Source of the DNA: Bin80 sp965220365
Lineage (GTDB): Bacteria; Bacteroidota; Rhodothermia; Rhodothermales; Bin80
Length of the DNA stretch: 64,000 nucleotides
NCBI GenBank assembly: GCA_965220365.1
Contig: OZ244823.1
Location: forward strand, 248,001 to 312,000
Reading direction: 5' to 3'
In this document: one piece after another, positions 57,513 to 64,000 of the stretch
Position numbering within the stretch: position 1 is the first letter of the stretch
Layout of the letters: each line of letters opens with the position of its first letter
The notes under the pieces: generated by a model
Database searches by the model: none
What the model was told of the DNA's origin: nothing
The model's input: only the letters and a program-made list of their open reading frames with translations
Made by a program: the position numbers and the translations under genes

Positions 57513-58575
57513 GAGGCGAGTTTCGACGAATAGGCTCGCGCATTGGAAACTCTGATTAATCCGGGTAGCTTCTTTTCCTGGACCACAGACATTGATTACC
57601 GAGCCATGCGACAGGTTTCATTTGAAGATGCGAGTTACTGGAATCGTACCAAGAAGACCAAGAAGCAGCATTTCCTGACCGAGATGGACGCGGTCCTTCC
57701 TTGGGACGCGATGCTGGACTTGATCCGGCCGTTTTACTACAAGGGAGGCAAGGGGCGTCCGCCGATTGGGTTGGCTACGATGCTGCGCATCTATTTTTTG
57801 CAGCAGTGGTATGGATATTCGGATCCGGGGATGGAGGATGCGTTGTACGACAACGTGTCGGTGCGGGTATTCGCCCATGTGGAGGCTTGCACGCGCCCGA
57901 TGAGACGACCATCTGCAAGTTTCGCCATCTATTGGAGCAGCACGGGTTGACGCGGCGGCTGTTTGAGTTGAGTCGGGATTTGTTGGAACAGCGAGGTCTG
58001 CTGGTGAAGGCGGGGACGATCGTGGATGCGAGCATCATTTCGGCGCCGTCGTCCACCAAGAACCAAGCGAAGCAGCGCGATCCTGAGATGAAGTCAACGA
58101 AGAAGGGGAACCAGTGGTATTTCGGTATGAAGGCGCATATCGGGACTGATCCACAAGGTCTGGTGCATCGTGTGGCGGTCACGGCTGCGAACGCCCATGA
58201 CGCGACCCTGATGGAGGTGTGTTTGCACGGTCAGGAGAAGGTAATCTACGGCGACAAAGCCTACGTGAGCAAGTAGCGAAAGGCGGAGGCAGAAGCGCAG
58301 GGTGTGCAATGGCATGTCTTGCGTAAGGCAACCAGAACGCGCAAACTCAACTGTGCGGACCAGTCCTTCAACAAGAAGAGTAACCGGACCCGGGCCAGGG
58401 TTGAGCATACCTTTGGAGTGATCAAGCACCTTTGGGGCTATCGCAGGACGCGCTACCGCGGCTTGGGCAAGAATGCGGCACAGGTCTACACGCTGGTCGC
58501 TCTGGCCAACTTTTATTTGGCTCGTGATTCACTGCGGGCTCCCGCGGTCGCGGGATAGCTCTGCCCAAACGCCAC
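57513..58575 (+). mobile_element. IS5-family element, probably dead
   Basis: Approximate limits. Weak inverted ends: GAGGCGAGTTTCGACGA near 57513 and, inverted, GTGGCGTTTGGGCAGA near 58575. No target duplication was found. It contains a transposase gene with a frameshift and an internal stop. Confidence 0.5.
57543..58558 (+). pseudogene. IS5-family transposase, frameshift and nonsense codon
   Basis: The first frame from 57543 gives DAVLPWDAMLDLIRPFYYKGGKGRPPIGLATMLRIYFLQQWYGYSDPGMEDALYD. Near 57885 the coding frame moves to another phase, giving HAPDETTICKFRHLLEQHG, DASIISAPSSTKN and FGMKAHIGTDPQGLVH. An in-frame TAG at 58274-58276 (AYVSK, stop, RKAEAEA) interrupts it before the C-terminal part ARVEHTFGVIKHLWGYRRTRYRGLGKNAAQ. 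Some IS5 relatives use frameshifting, but the nonsense codon as well indicates an inactive gene. Confidence 0.85.
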
Positions 58576-58940
58576 CGATGGCGCGTCTGGCGCCTGAAAA
58601 ATGTACGTGGCGGTGGACAAATAGAACGCATTTAGGATGCCAACAGCCTCCGTAACCGCATTTCATGTCCGAGTATGTTTCCTCCTCCTCCAAAACAGGA
58701 TTGATCAGAGCTTCCCATTTATGAGAACTGCCATGGAACCGATAATTGGGATCCTTATCGGGAAAGTGTATGTTGTTTGGGGCAGACCGGCAGCTTGGTG
58801 TCTTTGCGACACAGGAGACACAGGAACTATCCACGACGCAGTGATATCAATTGTAGCGTGACCTTATTGATGACAGTCTTCCGCTGCAATGGCGACGAAA
58901 CATACTTACGGAATCAGTGCCGGGCGGTCCGGCTCAAACC
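58576..58940. other. Region upstream of the Argonaute gene
   Basis: About 365 bases with several short open stretches that I do not support. It presumably holds the promoter of the Argonaute gene; no clear -35/-10 pair is evident to me. Confidence 0.45.
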
Positions 58941-61900
58941 ATGGCCGAGGAATTTGAATTTACGTTACCACTTGACGCTTTTGTGAGATCGATTGGTGTC
59001 AGGCGTGGAACTCCGTTGGCTGTTCTCGTTGGTGCAGGCGCTTCAATCAGTTCGGACATGCCGTCGGCACAAACGTGCATTTGGGAATGGAAACGCAATA
59101 TATTCCTTACCAACAACCCCGGTCTTGAAGATCAGTTCGCCGAACTTTCGCTACCAGGCGTTCGCCGAAGGATTCAGCGCTGGCTCGATACGCAAGGGCG
59201 CTTTCCACCGGACGGAGCGCGTGAGGAATACGGCTTTTACATCCAGAAATGTTTCCCCATCGCTGAAAATCGGCGAGACTATTTTCAGGAAAAAGTGCGC
59301 AGTGCTCGTCCATACGTTGGATATCAGGCACTTTGTCATCTCGCCTTGGGAAACTACATTAATTCCGTCTGGTCAACTAATTTCGACGGGCTTGCCGCTC
59401 GGGCTGTCGCACCTTTCAGCCTGACACCGCTTGAAATTGGCATTGACAGCCAGCAGCGCCTACCACGCTCACCTAGGCAAGGGGAATTTCTTTGTATCTC
59501 GTTGCACGGCGACTATCGCTACGACGCACTGAAGAATACACCTGAAGAGTTGCAATCTCAGGAGGATGGTCTCCGCAAGGTACTAATCGCAGAGACACGA
59601 ACAACATCACTAATTGTATCTGGTTACAGCGGGCGTGACCAGTCCATAATGAGTGCCCTACACCAAGCCTATGCCGAGTCTGGCCCAGGCGCTCTGTTTT
59701 GGTGCGGTTTTACCAATCCTAATCCCCCTGAACATGTCGCAGCTCTGATCAGCCAAGCACGGAATCATGGGCGAGAAGCATATTACATAACAACGAACGG
59801 GTTTGACGATTTGATGACCCGTCTCGCCCTGCATTGTCTCGAAGGCAACCAACTCAAAGCGGTCCAACACTGCATCGTTGGGCTAAAGCCCGATAACAAA
59901 CTTCAACGTAAGCCATTTCACCTCCCGCAGTTGAATAGAAACAGCCTGATCAAGAGCAACGCTTTCGAAATTCAGTGTCCAGAAGAGGTTTTCCAGTTTG
60001 ACCTCAGAGCTTGGCCGACCAAGCGTGTTTGGGCATCCCTGCGAGAGACAGCAGGCAGGCGGCCACTAGTTGCCGTACCTTTGCGCAAAAAAGTGCTGGC
60101 TCTCGGAACTATTGACGACATACGTGATGCCTTCGGTAACAACATTAAGGGGCCAATTGAGCGTACGCCGGTTACTCCGAGAGATCTCAAGTATGAAGAT
60201 AATGTGGTTGTCTCCCTTATGCGTCAGGCGCTTGTGCGATCACTGGCTGACAGCGCTGAATTAGAAACCGACAGAACCAAAGTACTCTGGCGTCCCCAAC
60301 CCTTGCGTACGGTTCGCCACGAAAACGTTGATTATTCCGTCCACGAAGCAGCTATCATTTTCCTGCGGGGAATTGGTGGGGTACAGCACTTGATAATTAA
60401 GCCATCCCTAAAGGTATTCGACCAAGCCAGCAATTTGCCACCGCTTGAAACCACAAATGCGATCAAGCTTCGCATCCTAGGTTATCAGCACAACGACAAA
60501 TTCAATCAGGCTGTTAGGGGCTGGGGTAGAACGCTGTTTCCTAACGGAAAGCTGGCGGTACTTGACTTTCCTTTTGAGTCTGGGTCAACGTTTAAGTTTC
60601 GGGTATACACATCACCGAGTTTTGCCAACATAGGTCTATCCTCAGATGGACACACGTTCAGGCTATCAGAAGCAATAAGGCCATATATCAAGCACTCCGG
60701 CCTGCGGCTACCAGAGCCTGCACTTCTGCTTTGTAACAAGGCTGGGACCGCTACCATCAAAGATACGCATCCAATTCGCGGAATTATAAACAATCGTCCG
60801 TATGACTACCCTTTGACATCCGCTGGGCTTTCTTCGTCACTGCGACTTGGCGTCATATACCCAAAAGCCAATGAACAACAACTCCATTCCTACCTTCAAT
60901 CAATAGACTACCCACACTCTCCACACTCGACAGAGCAGGATTACTTGATTCCTTACCCAGGATTTCAGGCAGCGTACGGCCTACAAGCCATATTACCCGA
61001 ACCGGGTTCATCTGGGTGGATTAACTGCCCTGAGCCCTCCACGCATGAGTCAGTTCAGGGATCTCTGGAGGCTGCGCGCCTCATTGAGCGATGCATTCAA
61101 ACGCTGCAGGCATCATATGCGCCTAATGTAGTGCTGATTTTCGTTCCTGAACGTTGGCGACTATTCCGTGGCTATCATACGGAAAGCGAAAGTTTTGACC
61201 TACATAATTTTGTGAAGGCTTCCTGCGTCCAGCGGGGTATAGCCACACAGTTCCTTGAAGAGCATACGCTCTCCAACAATTACAAATGTCGTGTTTGGTG
61301 GTGGCTCTCGTTAGCGATGTACGTCAAGAGCATGCGAACACCATGGTTATTGGAGAACCTTGCCGACCGTGCCGCCTTTGTCGGTCTTGGATTTAGCGTC
61401 GATGCCAATGCGCAACGGGGAAACCATATTGTACTCGGCTGCAGTCACATATACAGTAAGCGTGGCGAGGGACTACGGTACCGGCTTAGCAAAATCGAGA
61501 ATCCGATTATTCGTCGTGGCAATCCATTCATGTCCAAGGATGATGCGCGCCAAGTTGGTGAAACCATCCGCCAACTCTTTTTTGATACCCATATGAAGCT
61601 TCCAGAGCGAGTCGTTCTTCACAAGCGCACACCATTTACGAAAGAAGAGCAGGAAGGACTCTGTGGCGGTTTGAACGGGGTAAAGCAAATCGACATGCTC
61701 GAAATTCAAATCGACCATGCACTTCGCTACTTGGCCTCCAAAAATGGGCGTGACGGAACACTCCGCGAGGACAATTACCCCGTTGAACACGGTACCGTAT
61801 TGAAACTGGACGATTATACTGCGCTACTTTGGGTTCATGGTGCAACTTTGGCGCTCAATTCACGTCTTCGATACTTCCAGGGAAAGAGACGCATTCCAGC

Positions 61901-62108
61901 GCCACTGACTTTAAGACGTCATGCCGGGGAAACGCCGCTACAAGAACTTGCAAATGAGATTTTGGGGCTTTCCAAAATGAACTGGAATACATTCGATCTC
62001 TACACAAAGCTCCCTGCCACCCTGCAATCCTCAAATGAAATTGCGAAGATAGGTTCGTTGCTCCAGCGGTTTGGTCCCGCCTCCTACGATTACCGGTTGT
62101 TTATATAA
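58941..62108 (+). CDS. Single-chain SIR2-APAZ-pAgo (short prokaryotic Argonaute fused to its NADase effector)
   Basis: 1055 aa from the ATG at 58941 (a GTG at 58917 adds eight residues). The SIR2 domain (about 10-290) has VLVGAGASISSD at 29-40, STNFD at 145-149, catalytic-type His189 in SLHG and GYSGRD at 228-233. An APAZ-like region spans roughly 290-620. The MID domain shows H755, K759, Q770 and K796, spaced like the guide 5'-phosphate-binding set of Argonautes. The PIWI domain (about 805-1055) begins FVGLGFSVD, where the first catalytic Asp is Gly817; the usual RDG motif is HKRTPF (894-899), so slicing activity is lost. It ends DYRLFI. In related systems guide-directed recognition of invader DNA activates SIR2 to destroy NAD and kill the infected cell. 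No partner gene adjoins it, consistent with the fused (S1A-type) layout. Confidence 0.9.
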   Translation: MAEEFEFTLPLDAFVRSIGVRRGTPLAVLVGAGASISSDMPSAQTCIWEWKRNIFLTNNPGLEDQFAELSLPGVRRRIQRWLDTQGRFPPDGAREEYGFYIQKCFPIAENRRDYFQEKVRSARPYVGYQALCHLALGNYINSVWSTNFDGLAARAVAPFSLTPLEIGIDSQQRLPRSPRQGEFLCISLHGDYRYDALKNTPEELQSQEDGLRKVLIAETRTTSLIVSGYSGRDQSIMSALHQAYAESGPGALFWCGFTNPNPPEHVAALISQARNHGREAYYITTNGFDDLMTRLALHCLEGNQLKAVQHCIVGLKPDNKLQRKPFHLPQLNRNSLIKSNAFEIQCPEEVFQFDLRAWPTKRVWASLRETAGRRPLVAVPLRKKVLALGTIDDIRDAFGNNIKGPIERTPVTPRDLKYEDNVVVSLMRQALVRSLADSAELETDRTKVLWRPQPLRTVRHENVDYSVHEAAIIFLRGIGGVQHLIIKPSLKVFDQASNLPPLETTNAIKLRILGYQHNDKFNQAVRGWGRTLFPNGKLAVLDFPFESGSTFKFRVYTSPSFANIGLSSDGHTFRLSEAIRPYIKHSGLRLPEPALLLCNKAGTATIKDTHPIRGIINNRPYDYPLTSAGLSSSLRLGVIYPKANEQQLHSYLQSIDYPHSPHSTEQDYLIPYPGFQAAYGLQAILPEPGSSGWINCPEPSTHESVQGSLEAARLIERCIQTLQASYAPNVVLIFVPERWRLFRGYHTESESFDLHNFVKASCVQRGIATQFLEEHTLSNNYKCRVWWWLSLAMYVKSMRTPWLLENLADRAAFVGLGFSVDANAQRGNHIVLGCSHIYSKRGEGLRYRLSKIENPIIRRGNPFMSKDDARQVGETIRQLFFDTHMKLPERVVLHKRTPFTKEEQEGLCGGLNGVKQIDMLEIQIDHALRYLASKNGRDGTLREDNYPVEHGTVLKLDDYTALLWVHGATLALNSRLRYFQGKRRIPAPLTLRRHAGETPLQELANEILGLSKMNWNTFDLYTKLPATLQSSNEIAKIGSLLQRFGPASYDYRLFI

Positions 62109-62837
62109 AAGCTGACAAGCCTGTCAATCGTGTCAATGGGCACACACGACTGACCGACTTATCCACACTACACCGAGATCGTAGTTGAAGAGGTGTGCGG
62201 TAGAGACGCACCCAATCCAAATTCCCAGGGAGCCTAAGATAAGTGCGATCCTACAGAAACCCTTCCAAAGGAAGCCCCATAATAGTCTTTTTCATATTCT
62301 TCCGCAAACTCACAAACATAATCCCACCATTCCCCTGTAAAAGATGCAGGGAAAGGTTCAGATCTACTACCCTTCAAGGCCAGAGAATAGACCATCTGGC
62401 TCTGCCATACGATGGGACAAAAGCTTCTACGACAGACAGCCCTCTTCAAGGAGATAACGACCGCGTAACCCCATCCCTCACATTGGACGAATCCTTAAAA
62501 ATCTCTTCACAGAAAAGCATGCCGTGGTGTTCTCTTTTCCCAAAAATCCCACTCCAATGCCTCTGTGCGTGAGGTGACCGCCGAAGTCGGTAAGTATTTC
62601 GAAGACTGGATAGAGCGAAAACACAATGGAGAGCCGAACTATGAATATGGCTGTGATCCAGATAGGGGGTAAAGATGAGTAATATCCCTAAGGGGTTCTG
62701 GGATCTCATGGCATATGATTCCCTTTGCAAGAGCCCCATCTGTGAATAATTAATGAAGAAGGCAATAATGGTGGATAGTCAAATATTTTGTAGTATATTC
62801 GGCCTGTTCATTTCTCACTCACTTAATTGTATCAAAG
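62109..62837. other. Non-coding or decayed stretch after the Argonaute gene
   Basis: About 730 bases without a supportable gene. Fragments read like old coding sequence, for instance EVTAEVGKYFEDWIERKHNG on the plus strand ending near 62672, and EWWDYVCEFAEEYEKDYYG on the minus strand near 62300. I cannot assign either. Confidence 0.4.
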
Positions 62838-63116
62838 ATGACCATGCTTAAGCTCGTCAGAGCCTCATTAGTTATAGCAGTCCTAATTGTTGGGACGTTA
62901 GTTACAATAAAAAATCATACAGCCGCCGAGACATCGCAAGGCTACCAGTCAATGGATCTGGATAGAGCTATAGACATGGCAAAATGCGAAAACCCGGATA
63001 CCACTATTTTCTGCTACTATGCTTACTGTCTTGACGAAGGATCTGAGTGTTCGTTCTACTCAGGTGCTTGTTTTAGTGTCTGGGGAGGTTATTGTGATAG
63101 CGGCATTCCTGAATAA
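62838..63116 (+). CDS. Small exported six-cysteine peptide
   Basis: 92 aa (or 90 from the ATG at 62844). A hydrophobic signal or anchor (LVRASLVIAVLIVGTLVTI) is followed by an Ala-rich processing-like site (HTAAETSQ) and a C-terminal part with six cysteines (AKCENPD, FCYYAYCLDEGSECSF, GACF, GYCDSG). Six cysteines could form three disulfides in the periplasm. The layout resembles the small NVEALA-type exported peptides of Bacteroidota, which often sit beside beta-propeller proteins; here an exported propeller gene starts three bases after its stop. I do not recognise a named family. Confidence 0.72.
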   Translation: MTMLKLVRASLVIAVLIVGTLVTIKNHTAAETSQGYQSMDLDRAIDMAKCENPDTTIFCYYAYCLDEGSECSFYSGACFSVWGGYCDSGIPE

Positions 63117-63119
63117 TTG

Positions 63120-64000
63120 ATGTCACAATTTATTCCCATTAGGTATTCAGTATTCTCCCTATGTATTTCCATACATTTGATCGCTGTTCACAGTGTAAGT
63201 GCTCAGTCCAGTAATTTTCAAAAAACACAAACAATTAGACTATCTGATTCTAGGGAGATATTGGCAGAAGATTTATTAATTGCCGAGATCAAAACCTTAG
63301 ATATCGATTCCGGTGGGCGATTATTAGTTGTTGATTTACTAGGAGAACAAGCCTTTCTGTTTGGTTCAGACGGTGATCTTTTATCTGTACTAGATCCGTC
63401 CTTATGCCATCCAGGTTTTGAATTCCGACCTGTAAATGCAATTTTCTTGGATGATCAATCCATTTTTCTTGTAAATGCCGGTCCATGGGGGTACCGTTTC
63501 ACGGCAGAAGGAGAATGTTTGGGAAATGTTCATTCGGATTTTTCTCTCGCTCCGGTGGGATTTCTAGATACGGACTCTCAAGGTAATCTAGTCGGCCTGT
63601 ACCGCATGCCGACTATGTCAATCATAAGGTACATGACTCCCGAAGGGAAGATAGTTCGCGAGATTGAGTTACCTGCCAGCAAGTTTCCAAATGCGAATGA
63701 TAGGATCGCAATGGGAGGAATTGTGGCCGACAAGACCCACACATTTTACGCTGGGGCTCTAGAACCACATGTCTTAAAGGTTGCTGGAGATGGGACAATA
63801 GAATCAACGTTTGCGCATCGAACATCGTGGTTCAAGGATGTATCCAGGGATCTTCCAGGTTTTCAGCCGAGTAATCCTTCAGCACTATTCCAAGCCGTTG
63901 GTCGCTTGTATGCCACCAGCACACTTACGAGTGAAATTTTTGAACTCAACGATCAAAGTATCATGATGCAATACTCGGGGCCTGACAGTCAGGGATACCA
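63120..64000 (+). CDS. Exported 6-bladed beta-propeller protein, partial (runs off the right edge)
   Basis: Open frame of 293 codons from the ATG at 63120 with no stop before the window end. N-terminal signal sequence (YSVFSLCISIHLIAVHSVSAQSS). Repeated propeller strands: LDIDSGGRLLVVDLLGEQAFLFGSDGDLLSVLDP, FLDTDSQGNLVGLYRMP, RYMTPEGKIVREIELP and VLKVAGDGTIESTFAHR. Similar in style to the disrupted propeller lipoprotein at 4143-10788. It lies three bases after the six-cysteine peptide gene, so they form an operon. Ligand and role unknown. Confidence 0.82.
   Translation, partial: MSQFIPIRYSVFSLCISIHLIAVHSVSAQSSNFQKTQTIRLSDSREILAEDLLIAEIKTLDIDSGGRLLVVDLLGEQAFLFGSDGDLLSVLDPSLCHPGFEFRPVNAIFLDDQSIFLVNAGPWGYRFTAEGECLGNVHSDFSLAPVGFLDTDSQGNLVGLYRMPTMSIIRYMTPEGKIVREIELPASKFPNANDRIAMGGIVADKTHTFYAGALEPHVLKVAGDGTIESTFAHRTSWFKDVSRDLPGFQPSNPSALFQAVGRLYATSTLTSEIFELNDQSIMMQYSGPDSQGY

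Noticed and set aside
57885..57910. Programmed frameshift in the IS5-type transposase
   Set aside because: No slippery sequence or stem-loop was recognised, and the downstream frame also has a nonsense codon at 58274-58276, so mutation is the simpler reading.
58637..58861. 74-codon frame upstream of the Argonaute gene
   Set aside because: Composition is unlike a protein (irregular Cys/Trp/Pro pattern) and an opposite-strand frame is equally open; not supported.
62234..62739. Two minus-strand frames after the Argonaute gene, considered as a possible partner or toxin-antitoxin pair
   Set aside because: No recognisable domain, irregular composition, and fused pAgos do not need a partner gene; more likely decayed sequence.

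Overview
The window is a chromosomal segment from a Gram-negative bacterium of the Bacteroidota/Rhodothermota type. I infer this from several traits: an ATP synthase operon that ends at the gamma subunit with no beta or epsilon gene after it; a division and cell-wall cluster without murF; a SusC-like TonB receptor with a carboxypeptidase-like N-terminal domain; PKD-containing OmpA and choice-of-anchor B surface proteins; and weak Shine-Dalgarno sequences. MurE carries the DNPR motif of meso-diaminopimelate ligases. The exact taxon cannot be fixed from sequence reading alone.

Layout. 1-3766: atpE (partial)-atpF-atpH-atpA-atpG. 3767-10788: a mobile-element pile-up. One 6-bladed beta-propeller lipoprotein gene on the minus strand is split by an ISL3-family element (4419-5822, 8-bp target duplication) and by an IS1634-family element (6076-10171, 4-bp target duplication). 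The IS1634 element is itself interrupted, 12 bp from its end, by a group II intron with its reverse transcriptase (8170-10159). Removing the insertions restores a 377-residue open frame exactly. 11047-11264: two tRNA-Ser genes. 11458-17029: TonB receptor, methyltransferase, CTP synthase. 17141-31968: a tightly coupled dcw cluster, preceded by three MraZ boxes: mraZ-rsmH-ftsL-ftsI-murE-mraY-murD-ftsW-murG-murC-ftsQ-ftsA-ftsZ. It covers transcriptional control, the lipid II pathway and divisome assembly. 32024-41951: rpsT, a PKD-OmpA protein, queG, a lysS/cyclophilin operon, a beta-propeller surface protein and small membrane proteins. 42324-53557: D-amino-acid-related genes (dgcA/dgcN-like pair and an N-acyl-D-amino-acid deacylase-like lipoprotein), glucan phosphorylase, an S9 peptidase and an acyl-CoA carboxylase subunit. 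53757-55715: a LysM lytic transglycosylase.

55716-62837 is a decayed accessory (defence) island. It holds a truncated, frameshifted DUF262/DUF1524 (GmrSD-like) remnant, other coding debris, a broken IS5-family transposase, and one intact large gene: a single-chain SIR2-APAZ-MID-PIWI short prokaryotic Argonaute (58941-62108). Its MID guide-binding residues are intact and its PIWI catalytic residues are missing, as expected for an NAD-depleting abortive-infection system. No partner gene lies beside it.

The window ends with a small exported six-cysteine peptide and, three bases downstream, an exported beta-propeller protein that runs off the end.
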